In this document: in pieces, positions 1-6,938 of the stretch
How positions within the stretch are numbered: position 1 is the stretch's first letter
Layout of the letters: each line of letters starts with the position of its first letter
Origin: DAOOVD01 sp035369845
GTDB lineage: Bacteria > Bacillota > Desulfotomaculia > Desulfotomaculales > Pelotomaculaceae
Length of the DNA stretch: 21,131 bases
Direction: 5' to 3'
NCBI GenBank assembly: GCA_035369845.1
Contig: DAOOVD010000044.1
Location: 1-21,131, forward strand
Made by a program: the position numbers and the translations under genes
The notes under the pieces: model-generated
Database searches by the model: none
Told to the model about the DNA's origin: nothing
Seen by the model: the letters and a program-made list of their open reading frames with translations, nothing else

Positions 1-375
1 CAAAAAAACCTTTGACATGTTCCCAATCCCTAAAAATATAATTATAACCGGCAAAAATATGATCTTCGGAACCGGGTAAACGAGATATATCATAGGTGCA
101 GCATAACGGTCAAACCTCTCGTTGCTGCCCAGATACATACCGAGAATGACCGCCGGCACGAGAGCCGCTATAAGGCTCACCACCACCCTGGCCGTACTTA
201 CGATCAGGTGCCAGCCGAGATCCTTCCCGAGTTCCCGCGCAAAAACCCGGAATGATTCGACCGGACCGGGGAAAAACGGCTCGTTGAGAAGTATCGAAAC
301 TACTTCCCAGAGCAAAAGCAGCAACGCAACCGAAGCGGCATACTCAAAAACAGCGCTCTTTTTTTTTATCCTCAT
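1..375 (-). CDS. ABC transporter permease, SsuC/TauC type (3' part missing)
   Basis: Inner-membrane permease of a nitrate/sulfonate/taurine-type importer. The ATG at 375-373 overlaps the TGA of the upstream ATPase gene as ATGA, which fixes the start and implies translational coupling. The 125 visible codons begin MRIKKKSAVFEYAASVALLL. They contain a first membrane helix, the motif NEPFFPGPVESF, which fits the family's 'lPsP..v' stretch after helix 1, a second helix (LIVSTARVVVSLIAALVPAVILGM) and the start of a third (YLVYPVPKIIFLPV). The gene runs off the window edge; family members are about 250 residues, so roughly half is missing. Substrate cannot be read from the sequence. Confidence 0.85.
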   Translation of the reverse strand, partial: MRIKKKSAVFEYAASVALLLLLWEVVSILLNEPFFPGPVESFRVFARELGKDLGWHLIVSTARVVVSLIAALVPAVILGMYLGSNERFDRYAAPMIYLVYPVPKIIFLPVIIIFLGIGNMSKVFL

Positions 376-1127
376 TGCCTCAAGGACCCCCTTTCAATGA
401 TCTCTCTTACCTGAGAGCACCTTCTGTAGAACAAAGTCTTTTTGCGATAATCATGATCTCCGACCTCCCCGTTATCGATTACGTGCAGTATCGTTCCCGG
501 TCTTGCCGAAAAAATCAGTATTTTTTGGCCCAGGAAGACCGCCTCCTCTATATTGTGGGTAACCAGAACGATGGTGGCCTTCTTCTTCTTCCAAAAATCG
601 AGCAGGGTATTCTGAAGACCTTCACGTGTCAAAGCATCAAGGGAGGAAAAGGGCTCGTCCATCAGAAAGAGGTCCGGTCCCAGGGTCAACGACCTGGCTA
701 TTGCCACGCGCTGGCGCTGCCCTCCGCTGAGTTGGGCCGGGTAATGGTCCCTGAATTCCCATATCCCAAGTTCTTTCATGGCCTCTTCCACTAAAATCAT
801 GCACTCTCGTCTGGGTACCCCCCTGATCTCCAGGCCCAGCGAGGTATTCTGCAGCGCCGTCTTCCAGGGAAGAAGACCGTAATCCTGAAGAATCAACGCG
901 GTTTCCCTTCTTTTCGGCTTTACCGCCTCACCGCATATAGAAACATTACCCCCGGTCTGTTTGAGCAGCCCGGCCAGTACATAAAGAAGGGTGCTTTTTC
1001 CGCAACCCGAGGGGCCGATGATGGCGCAGGTTTGCCCCGCTGCAAGGTCGAAGCTGACGTTATTCAGCGCCATGACCTGCTTTTCCCGGTTATTGTAAAT
1101 CACTACCAGCCCTCTTACCTTAATCAT
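372..1127 (-). CDS. ABC transporter ATP-binding protein, SsuB/TauB type
   Basis: Cytoplasmic ATPase that powers the importer formed with the flanking permease and lipoprotein. The 251-residue length is normal for the family. Visible motifs: Walker A GPSGCGKST (residues 38-46), Q-loop around QDYGLLPW (81-88), signature LSGGQRQRVAIARS (133-146), Walker B LFLMDEP (153-159), D-loop SSLDALTR and switch histidine in LVTHN (H191). Q-loop DYGLLPW is typical of the nitrate/sulfonate/taurine subgroup. The start overlaps the 3' end of the binding-protein gene by 8 bases and the stop overlaps the permease ATG by 4, so the three genes form one operon. Substrate is unknown. Confidence 0.93.
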   Translation of the reverse strand: MIKVRGLVVIYNNREKQVMALNNVSFDLAAGQTCAIIGPSGCGKSTLLYVLAGLLKQTGGNVSICGEAVKPKRRETALILQDYGLLPWKTALQNTSLGLEIRGVPRRECMILVEEAMKELGIWEFRDHYPAQLSGGQRQRVAIARSLTLGPDLFLMDEPFSSLDALTREGLQNTLLDFWKKKKATIVLVTHNIEEAVFLGQKILIFSARPGTILHVIDNGEVGDHDYRKKTLFYRRCSQVREIIERGSLRQ

Positions 1128-2079
1128 CGGCCGGTATAAATCCTTTCGCCGTCAAGTCCTCGTAACCAGGTATATTCTTCAGAAGCCCTTTGTCGAACAT
1201 CCACCGGATGACCCTTTCCACCTGCTCTTTTTCAGGCAATCGCGGAGCGGGGTAATGGTCCATCCGAAATACGTCCACGGCTTCCGGGGGTACTTTTGCC
1301 TTGTCGATCAAAAGATCCCTGTACTGCGCGGGATTCTCGTTTATTCCCCTTGCCGCTTTCGCGTATGCCTTAAGCAACAGTACCGTTTCCTTCCCGTTCT
1401 TTTCTAGAAAATCATTCCTGAAGTAGATAACCGTCTGGGACAGGTTCGATTCCGTATCGTCCGCCACCAGATTCGCTCCTCTGCTCTCCGCCAGGGCTGC
1501 ATACGGGTCCGGCAAACAGGCCGCCCTGATCTGTCCCTTCATAAGCAGGTCGTATCTCACCGGAATCTTCGGGATCGCTTCCTTTTTAATTTCGTCCGGC
1601 TTGAGTCCCTTTTCCAGCAAAAGATTGTCCGTGACGTATTCAATAATTGAATTCGTAGAAATGGCCACCGGCACGTTCTTCAACTGCTCCGGTCTGACCA
1701 GGCCCGACCCCGGGGGAGAGACTACGGCGAACCTGCCTTCCCTGCCGGATTCGCCCAGCCCCAGCGACACTATTTTCGTCTGTGTGCCGCTGTTGTTTAA
1801 AGCAGCTACAGCCACAATATCTCCAATAGAACCATCAATTTCACGGGCCTGCATGGCGCTGTCCCTTTCGACGGCGCTTTGAAAAGTAACCAGTTCCACA
1901 TTCAGTCCCTCGGCGCGGAAATATCCCTTTTCCTCAGCCACGTAAAAGGGAAGGGCATCGGCTATGGGCAACAATCCGATCTGAATTTTTTCGCCGCTAT
2001 TCTGGGTACAGCCCGACGACGTTACAGCCAGAACGATTGCAAAAACTGCAAGAATTGCTTTCATCTGCTTTTTGCGCAT
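1120..2079 (-). CDS. ABC transporter substrate-binding lipoprotein, SsuA/NMT1-like
   Basis: Extracytoplasmic binding component of the importer. Residues 1-23 form a lipoprotein signal: KK-rich start, hydrophobic core, then SSGC with the lipidated cysteine at 24. The -3 Ser is unusual, since Leu is more common. The mature part starts IQIGLLPIADALPFYVAEEK, followed by GYFRAEGLNVELV and a DGSIGDIVAVAAL stretch, the pattern of NMT1/THI5- and SsuA-like domains. Length (319 residues) is typical. A GAGGGGA ribosome site lies about 7 bases before ATG. It is the first gene of the operon and follows the pckA terminator, so it should have its own promoter in 2080-2164; no convincing -35/-10 pair was found there. 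Ligand could be a sulfonate, a pyrimidine-type thiamin precursor or something else. Confidence 0.88.
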   Translation of the reverse strand: MRKKQMKAILAVFAIVLAVTSSGCTQNSGEKIQIGLLPIADALPFYVAEEKGYFRAEGLNVELVTFQSAVERDSAMQAREIDGSIGDIVAVAALNNSGTQTKIVSLGLGESGREGRFAVVSPPGSGLVRPEQLKNVPVAISTNSIIEYVTDNLLLEKGLKPDEIKKEAIPKIPVRYDLLMKGQIRAACLPDPYAALAESRGANLVADDTESNLSQTVIYFRNDFLEKNGKETVLLLKAYAKAARGINENPAQYRDLLIDKAKVPPEAVDVFRMDHYPAPRLPEKEQVERVIRWMFDKGLLKNIPGYEDLTAKGFIPADD

Positions 2080-2164
2080 TCATCTTCCCCTCTTTGTGAT
2101 TTAATTGCTTCTGTTCATTCCTCTTATTTTCAACCAATCGTGCCCCCGATCCTCCCAACACGAC

Positions 2165-2195
2165 AAAAAACAAATAAGCTCCTTGACGGAGCTTA
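2165..2195 (-). terminator. Rho-independent terminator after the PEP carboxykinase gene
   Basis: Read on the minus strand, an 8-bp perfect stem (TAAGCTCC / GGAGCTTA, 2195-2188 with 2182-2175) encloses a 5-base loop and is followed by ATTTGTTTTTTG. It begins 26 bases after the carboxykinase stop codon, so it should end that transcript before the ABC operon starts. Confidence 0.8.
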
Positions 2196-2221
2196 CTCGG
2201 CATCTTTTTTTACCCGGCTGG

Positions 2222-3748
2222 TTACAGTATGGCCCTTATTATCTCGTCCTTCAAACCTTTATATTTCGCCAGCCAGCGAATCCGCTCGCGGCGAAGCTTC
2301 TCGACGCGCTCCTGGTAATCGTCAGGATTAAAGAAGTTTACCGGATTATACTGGGATATGTCAATTTCAGGCATTTCTACCGGCACCTGATAACCCCAAT
2401 CGGGGTCATACGTCCATTTGACAGTGCCTTTGGCGATCTGTTTCATAATATTTGTGGAAACTCTTATGGGCACCTTTATCCCCGGCTTCAGTCCACCTTG
2501 GCCAACGCTTCCCGTGTTCAAAAGATAACATTCCATGTCCCGGTTGTTTTTCAGAATCTCCAACAGCTTGTTTCCTTCGTAGTATTCCCTGCCGATAATG
2601 AACGGGTTGGTGCCGACCTCCCGCTTGGACTGCCCGGCTTTTGTCGGATCACCGGCGGATGTTTCGATTGACTCGCCCAGCATGAAATAAGCCGCCGCCT
2701 GTTCCGCGTTAAGCTTTGCCACCACGGGCAAAATATCGTCACGGCGGGTGATGAAAATTATCCGGTGGGCCTTGTCGAGGTCGATTTTTTCGTCGGTCAT
2801 GGCCACTTCCTTGCGCAGTATTACGCACCTGCCGTTCGAGGTGAGCTCCGAGTTGTCGAAAAGAACTGTGCCGTCTTCAAGCACTTTGACGTTTTCAAGT
2901 ATTGCGTTCGGCGATGTCGCAGCGTTATACAGCACCCTCTGGCTCTCGTCAAGACCCTCGGTCTTAATATAAAAGCCGTTTTCCGTGCCGTAGCAGTAAC
3001 CGCTGTTGTCCATCATCACCATATCGTCCTGTCTTATAATAACCCTTTCCTCGCCTTGCAGGCCGTGGTCATGAATGGTGAGAGTGGTTTTTCCGGTTCC
3101 GCTCAGTCCGAACATAATAAAGCCGATATCTTCCAAGACACCTTTTGAGGTTCTCACCCTGAGCACCTTACTACCGGCATGGAACCCTATGCCGCAACGC
3201 TTTTTCCAGTTGTACAAAGCCATTCTCAAAAATGATTTTTTCACTTCGCCGAAATAATCGGTACCCAGGATATACGTTATCCCTGCCTCCGGATGAACAA
3301 AAATGACCCGCTCCGGCCATTCGGGAACATAAATACTGATCAAATCGGGTTCCTCCACACCGGCCGCGGGTTCGAAAAGCATGTTATACCACATAAAAGG
3401 AATGCGTGCGTATTCTTTTGTGATGTAAAGCCTGCAATTCAACTGGAAATTCGGGTTTTGTCCCATTTGCCGGTCAAGACTTATTACCTCTTTTCCTTTT
3501 AGATACTCATGTACGCTGTCAGCCAGCTTGTTTTCTTTTTCGAGGGAAATACCGTTCTGGTCGACCCCCAGGTAATCGCCCTCCAGAACGTAAGTGTTTT
3601 TGGCGCTCCGGTTTCTCACCTTTGAGATAAAGCTTGCACTGCCGTAAATTGTCGTTTTTTCTTCGTTCCCGGTCATTTCTCTCAGCTGCTTAAATGATGG
3701 ATTGACAATCAGACGTGCAGCCTGAACCGGCCTGAAAAAAGGATGCAT
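2222..3748 (-). CDS. pckA: Phosphoenolpyruvate carboxykinase (ATP), divergent form
   Basis: Probably interconverts oxaloacetate + ATP and PEP + CO2 + ADP in the cytoplasm. From the ATG at 3748 it has 508 residues (family about 520-540). Visible: GTDYFGEVKK (162-171, lysine of the active site), GIGFHAGS with a candidate metal-binding H190, P-loop GLSGTGKTT (214-222), an Asp pair QDDM (241-242) and a late GQSKREVGTNPF segment. The ATG at 3748 is chosen because AGGAGG lies exactly 7 bases upstream; an in-frame TTG eight codons earlier (3772) has no such site. Odd points: the usual kinase-2 context (GDDExxW) and the xTRxxYPI arginine motif are replaced by IIRQDDMVMM and SNGRCVILRK. It therefore belongs to a divergent subfamily, and carboxykinase activity is probable rather than certain. 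Single-gene transcription unit. Confidence 0.85.
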   Translation of the reverse strand: MHPFFRPVQAARLIVNPSFKQLREMTGNEEKTTIYGSASFISKVRNRSAKNTYVLEGDYLGVDQNGISLEKENKLADSVHEYLKGKEVISLDRQMGQNPNFQLNCRLYITKEYARIPFMWYNMLFEPAAGVEEPDLISIYVPEWPERVIFVHPEAGITYILGTDYFGEVKKSFLRMALYNWKKRCGIGFHAGSKVLRVRTSKGVLEDIGFIMFGLSGTGKTTLTIHDHGLQGEERVIIRQDDMVMMDNSGYCYGTENGFYIKTEGLDESQRVLYNAATSPNAILENVKVLEDGTVLFDNSELTSNGRCVILRKEVAMTDEKIDLDKAHRIIFITRRDDILPVVAKLNAEQAAAYFMLGESIETSAGDPTKAGQSKREVGTNPFIIGREYYEGNKLLEILKNNRDMECYLLNTGSVGQGGLKPGIKVPIRVSTNIMKQIAKGTVKWTYDPDWGYQVPVEMPEIDISQYNPVNFFNPDDYQERVEKLRRERIRWLAKYKGLKDEIIRAIL

Positions 3749-3755
3749 CCTTAAT

Positions 3756-3761
3756 CCTCCT
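3756..3761 (-). promoter_or_regulatory. Ribosome binding site that fixes the pckA start
   Basis: Perfect AGGAGG on the minus strand, 7 bases upstream of the ATG at 3748. It lies downstream of the alternative TTG at 3772, inside the would-be extended frame, and so argues for the shorter protein. Confidence 0.85.
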
Positions 3762-3788
3762 TTAACAGGCAAAAAATATTTTGAATCC

Positions 3789-3816
3789 AGTATACAACTG
3801 AAAAAAATTTTTTCAA
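3789..3816 (-). promoter_or_regulatory. Probable sigma-A promoter of pckA
   Basis: On the minus strand TTGAAA (3816-3811) and TATACT (3794-3789) are separated by 16 bases, giving a leader of about 35 bases before the ATG. The surrounding DNA is very AT-rich, so chance matches are possible, but position and spacing fit well. Confidence 0.55.
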
Positions 3817-4115
3817 TAGTAAATTAAGTTATATTCTTTTAGTTCAAAATTTTTATAAATTAAGAATTTTTTATAATTATGAGTTATTTATACAGAGAAA
3901 TCCAATCTAGAATAACCTAATACATTTTATCATGTAACCCGGTTTAATTTGAAATCCATATCTTGACTTGTTTATATTTAAAATGTCAATAGCGTTATTG
4001 TTTTTCAGTCTCCTGGTTTTTTAGAACTTAAATACCTGAATAACTGCCGCATGCAAAGAACTTCTCCCAAAAAGAGCCCGCTTGAAATTTTATTGTGAAA
4101 AATATTATATAAAAT
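3817..4115 (-). other. AT-rich intergenic spacer between pckA and the insertion sequence
   Basis: No open frame with a ribosome site and no convincing structured RNA was found on either strand. The stretch was probably the continuous intergenic region between the divergent pckA and gap genes before the IS inserted at its right end. A possible plus-strand promoter (TTGAAA at 4082, TTATAT at 4105, 17-base spacer) may be the former gap promoter; this is an inference. Confidence 0.5.
4107..4115. repeat. Target-site duplication, left copy
   Basis: ATATAAAAT immediately left of the terminal inverted repeat. The identical 9 bases follow the right end at 5684-5692. IS4-family elements commonly make 9-12 bp duplications. 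Confidence 0.85.
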
Positions 4116-4132
4116 CACTAGCGTTGCATAAA
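4116..4132 (+). repeat. IS left terminal inverted repeat
   Basis: CACTAGCGTTGCATAAA, matching the inverted right end at 15 of 17 positions. A second, inverted and imperfect copy of its inner part lies at 4200-4213. Confidence 0.85.
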
Positions 4133-4213
4133 ACTTAAATTTGGTTATCAAGATGGTAGTGGCGAATTAACATAGGCCCTGATAATAACAGTTATGGTGT
4201 ATGCAACCACTAG
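4118..4213. repeat. Long imperfect hairpin at the IS left end
   Basis: The inner part of the left terminal repeat, CTAG-C-GTTGCATA (4118-4130), is complementary to TATGCAAC-CA-CTAG (4200-4213) with a one-base bulge. Nested inside, TTATCA (4145-4150) pairs with TGATAA (4180-4185). As RNA this would fold over the IS end. It could limit transcription entering the element or mark the end for transposase; both roles are inference. Confidence 0.5.
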
Positions 4214-4252
4214 CTTTTCAGTTCCCTGTGTTAGAGGAACGACCACTTAAAA

Positions 4253-4261
4253 GGTAGTCCT
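4253..4261 (+). repeat. Subterminal inverted repeat of the IS, left copy
   Basis: GGTAGTCCT here and its reverse complement AGGACTACC at 5567-5575. About 14 of the 20 positions going inward match. Each copy lies inside the true IS end, 137 and 108 bases from it. Because both fall in the untranslated ends of the transposase transcript, the RNA ends could pair. Confidence 0.5.
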
Positions 4262-4287
4262 CATCCACATCTTAGCCGTAATGTTCT

Positions 4288-5535
4288 TTACAGTATCACC
4301 GGGTCATAGGTCAGCTCGTTTAAATGTTCCACTTCACCTGCCATCACCTGTCTTAAGGTCTCTCGAAAAATTAGTTCATGATTAACCTTTCGTCTGCCTT
4401 TTGACGTGCGTTGTGGGCCACGATACAGTTTCTGCACGAAAGAAGTAAACGGTTCGTAAAGACAGGTGTGGATAAGTCTCTTAATTGCCAGCAACGGCCC
4501 CTGATAACTTACTTGCAGCTTAACCAGCATCAATAAGCAGTAGGTAATCAGCGCTATAAACAACTGGTTTTCTACAGCCTGCCGGCTCAAACCATAAAAG
4601 TGCTTTACCCGGAAGCGCTGTTTAATCCACTTAAAGAAAAGTTCTATCTGCCACCGGTAGCGGTAGATATCGCATATCTGGCTAGCGCTGAGACTAAAGT
4701 CATTGGTTAATATAATTACTGGCTCACCCTGGGTGTCTTCGGTTTTTAATAGCCGCAGGGGGTATTGCATTCTGTTAATATTTTTTGTGCCCAGGTAAAC
4801 AACGCAATCCTTTTTGATTGGGCTGTCAGCGTCTGTTGAAAACTCTTGAACCACTTCGACTACGGCATTGACTTTTAGCCGGGTGATAAAGCGGGTACCG
4901 TTTTCACAATAGCGGTCAAACATTTTGTAGTCTACGTATCCCCGGTCAAAGACATTGAGTGCGTCAATTTCTTCAACCACCAGGGCTTCCATCTGGGTTT
5001 TGTCAACTGGTTTGGCTGGTGTAATCACAGCTTCATCGGGAATAACACCATTTTCATGGAACTTTAATCGCAAGTGGAGTTTTACACCGCTTTTTGTTTC
5101 CCTGAATTCCGCCCAGGGATATTGGGTAAAACAGAGGCTGATGGTAGAAGAATCAATTAGATTGATGCGGCCAAGAGCCTTCCTGACAGCGTCAAATCCC
5201 ATTTTCTTTCCGGCATCAAAACTTACAGCCTTGAATAGCGCTTGGATGGCCTGTGATGATAGATTTTTTAACCGGCGAGATATTTGCGAAGCACTGATTG
5301 ATTTCAGGTTGATTGCCTTGCTTAACTCTTCATTATTGAGACTGTTGCCAATATCCCGCAAACCTCGTTGCTGTTCCAGTTGGGCGAGAGCTATAAGTTC
5401 GAGTAGTTGTGTGGTCCTCAATTTTTTGACGTATTTATCAGCCTCCAAATTTTTGAGAGGAACAAAAATTTTTTCGCTTAAAATTGGCTCAAACAGTTGA
5501 ATAAATGTGGATTTTGTAGTATCCTTGTCCTGCAT
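4288..5535 (-). CDS. IS4-family transposase (DDE)
   Basis: Cut-and-paste transposase of 415 residues, full length. DDE residues can be placed: D128 in LIDSST, D197 in FDRGY, and E298 in the IS4 signature Y(2)R(3)E(6)K, seen exactly as Y291-R294-E298-K305 within YRYRWQIELFFKWIK. The N-terminal about 90 residues resemble the helical domain common in this group, with an SASQISRRL helix-turn-helix-like stretch at 81-89. ATG at 5535 has GGGAG 6 bases upstream. It is the only gene of the element. No frameshift or stop interrupts it, so activity is possible. Confidence 0.93.
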   Translation of the reverse strand: MQDKDTTKSTFIQLFEPILSEKIFVPLKNLEADKYVKKLRTTQLLELIALAQLEQQRGLRDIGNSLNNEELSKAINLKSISASQISRRLKNLSSQAIQALFKAVSFDAGKKMGFDAVRKALGRINLIDSSTISLCFTQYPWAEFRETKSGVKLHLRLKFHENGVIPDEAVITPAKPVDKTQMEALVVEEIDALNVFDRGYVDYKMFDRYCENGTRFITRLKVNAVVEVVQEFSTDADSPIKKDCVVYLGTKNINRMQYPLRLLKTEDTQGEPVIILTNDFSLSASQICDIYRYRWQIELFFKWIKQRFRVKHFYGLSRQAVENQLFIALITYCLLMLVKLQVSYQGPLLAIKRLIHTCLYEPFTSFVQKLYRGPQRTSKGRRKVNHELIFRETLRQVMAGEVEHLNELTYDPVIL

Positions 5536-5538
5536 TTG

Positions 5539-5560
5539 AATCTCCCTTATTTTAGAGATT
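5539..5560 (-). promoter_or_regulatory. Hairpin covering the transposase ribosome binding site
   Basis: On the minus strand AATCTC (5560-5555) pairs with GAGATT (5544-5539). The GGGAG ribosome site overlaps the 3' arm and loop. This could lower transposase translation, as is known for other insertion sequences; for this element it is inference. Confidence 0.4.
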
Positions 5561-5566
5561 TAGGCA

Positions 5567-5575
5567 AGGACTACC
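5567..5575 (-). repeat. Subterminal inverted repeat of the IS, right copy
   Basis: AGGACTACC on the plus strand, the reverse complement of 4253-4261. It lies in the predicted transposase leader, just after the expected transcription start. Confidence 0.5.
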
Positions 5576-5585
5576 CTACATCTCT

Positions 5586-5591
5586 ATTATA
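5586..5591 (-). promoter_or_regulatory. Transposase promoter, -10 element
   Basis: Perfect TATAAT on the minus strand, about 50 bases before the transposase ATG. No good -35 hexamer stands at 16-18 bases, so expression is probably weak or depends on an upstream feature. Confidence 0.4.
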
Positions 5592-5666
5592 AGGGTTTTT
5601 TCTTGTAAATGCAGGCATTATCTTCGATTTCCGTGCCCATTTGAGGTTTGACAGGTTGAATCATTA

Positions 5667-5683
5667 TTTATGCATCGCTAATG
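5667..5683 (-). repeat. IS right terminal inverted repeat
   Basis: Read inward this is CATTAGCGATGCATAAA, differing from the left end at 2 of 17 positions. The target duplication begins at the next base. Confidence 0.85.
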
Positions 5684-5692
5684 ATATAAAAT
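5684..5692. repeat. Target-site duplication, right copy
   Basis: ATATAAAAT, identical to 4107-4115. It lies 90 bases before the gap start codon. Confidence 0.85.
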
Positions 5693-5782
5693 ATTTTTGG
5701 CGGCTTTCGGGGTTTAATATATCAGAATTCATCGGGGCAACCTAAAAAGGATGTTTTAAACCTGGTAAGGGGGAAAAGATCT

Positions 5783-6793
5783 ATGGCCGTAAAAGTGGGT
5801 ATAAACGGTTTCGGGCGCATAGGCCGCAATGTCTTCAGAGCTGCCATGAACAGAACCGATGTGGACATAGTTGCCGTAAACGATCTTACCAACGCCTGTA
5901 CTCTCGCGCATCTTCTTCAGTATGATTCTGTACACGGTAAAATTGATGCTGAGGTTTATGCCGGCGGAGACAGGATATTCAAGGTCGACGGAAAAGAAAT
6001 TAAAGTATTTGCCATTCCCGATCCCGGCTTAATCCCTTGGGGCGAATACGGGGTGGAAATAGTCGTGGAATCTAGCGGGCGTTTTACCTACCGGGAGAGC
6101 GCCTCAAAACACCTCAACGGAAAGGCGAAGAAAGTTGTCATCACGGCTCCTGCAAAAAATGAAGACATCACCATCGTTATGGGCGTAAACGAAAACAAAT
6201 ACGATCCGTCAAAACACCACGTCATTTCCAATGCTTCCTGCACCACGAATTGCCTTGCGCCATTAGTGAAAGTCCTCAACAGGGAGTTCGGGATTCTGCG
6301 CGGCCTCGTCACCACGGTCCACTCCTACACCAACGACCAGCAGATCCTGGATCTGCCGCACAAAGACCTGCGCAGGGCGCGTGCAGCCGCCATGTCCATC
6401 ATTCCGACCACCACCGGTGCCGCAAAAGCCGTAGCCCTTGTACTGCCCGAATTGAAAGGAAAGCTCAACGGGCTGGCCATGCGTGTCCCGACACCCAATG
6501 TTTCCGTTGTCGACCTTGTTGTCGAACTGCTCAGGCCGGCAACTGTTGAAGAAATAAACGGGGCGCTCAAATCCGCCTCGGAAGGCGAGTTGAAAGGCAT
6601 ACTCGCGTACAGCGAACTGCCTCTCGTTTCCCGCGATTACAACGGGGACCCGCATTCCTCAATAGTGGACAGCCTTTCCACCATGGTCGTCGACAAAAAC
6701 ATGGCCAAGGTGATTTCCTGGTACGACAACGAATGGGGATACTCCAACAGGGTCGTGGATCTGGTAGTTCATATAAGCAAAAAAGGATTGTGA
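5783..6793 (+). CDS. gap: Glyceraldehyde-3-phosphate dehydrogenase, type I
   Basis: Cytoplasmic enzyme that converts glyceraldehyde-3-phosphate, phosphate and NAD to 1,3-bisphosphoglycerate in glycolysis, and the reverse in gluconeogenesis. 336 residues, normal length. Rossmann motif INGFGRIGRNVFRA (7-20), N33-D34 after the second strand (Asp favours NAD over NADP), catalytic C153 in SNASCTTNC, and H180 in VTTVHSYTND. C-terminal WYDNEWGYS is present. The start ATG has an AAGGGGG site about 9 bases upstream. It stands alone: no cggR, pgk or tpi is adjacent, and the next gene is convergent. The IS end lies only 99 bases upstream of the start codon, so the original promoter may have been displaced. 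Confidence 0.96.
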   Translation: MAVKVGINGFGRIGRNVFRAAMNRTDVDIVAVNDLTNACTLAHLLQYDSVHGKIDAEVYAGGDRIFKVDGKEIKVFAIPDPGLIPWGEYGVEIVVESSGRFTYRESASKHLNGKAKKVVITAPAKNEDITIVMGVNENKYDPSKHHVISNASCTTNCLAPLVKVLNREFGILRGLVTTVHSYTNDQQILDLPHKDLRRARAAAMSIIPTTTGAAKAVALVLPELKGKLNGLAMRVPTPNVSVVDLVVELLRPATVEEINGALKSASEGELKGILAYSELPLVSRDYNGDPHSSIVDSLSTMVVDKNMAKVISWYDNEWGYSNRVVDLVVHISKKGL

Positions 6794-6900
6794 CCCAGGG
6801 GTTCGCATTACGTGACATTGGACTGCCTTCACCGCCTTTAATGCTGGTGGCGGCCCGCCCCCCGAGTATGGCAGCTTTACACGAAGGCGCCTCCTGGTCA

Positions 6901-6935
6901 CGGACAGTCCTGCAGCTACTCCCGGAACCTGTCCG
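6901..6935. repeat. Inverted repeat between gap and metF
   Basis: CGGACAG (6901-6907) and CTGTCCG (6929-6935) frame 21 bases in the 145-base gap between the two convergent genes. No T-run follows on either strand, so it is not a standard intrinsic terminator, but it is the only sizeable stem where both transcripts must end. Confidence 0.35.
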
Positions 6936-6938
6936 ACA

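Larger units (their letters stand above)
4116..5683 (-). mobile_element. Complete IS4-family insertion sequence, 1568 bp
   Basis: The borders are set by three independent signs: 17-bp terminal inverted repeats (CACTAGCGTTGCATAAA left, CATTAGCGATGCATAAA as read inward from the right, 15 of 17 matching), a perfect 9-bp direct duplication ATATAAAAT outside both ends, and one full-length transposase gene between them. The element lies between pckA and gap, and its transposase is read on the minus strand, away from gap. Intact gene, intact ends and intact target duplication indicate a fairly recent insertion that may still be active. I do not recognise a named ISfinder entry. Confidence 0.9.

Noticed and set aside
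3749..3772. TTG at 3772 as start of the PEP carboxykinase
   Set aside because: The AGGAGG site would lie inside the gene, and it is perfectly spaced for the ATG at 3748. The extra eight codons simply translate the ribosome site region.
4253..5575. GGTAGTCCT/AGGACTACC as the outer ends of the insertion sequence
   Set aside because: No target duplication flanks them. The pair at 4116 and 5683 has longer matching ends and a perfect 9-bp duplication outside.
5648..5676. TTGACA in the IS right end as a working outward promoter for gap
   Set aside because: The -10 at 17 bases is TGCATC, which is poor, and other spacings give nothing better. It was kept only as a remark.
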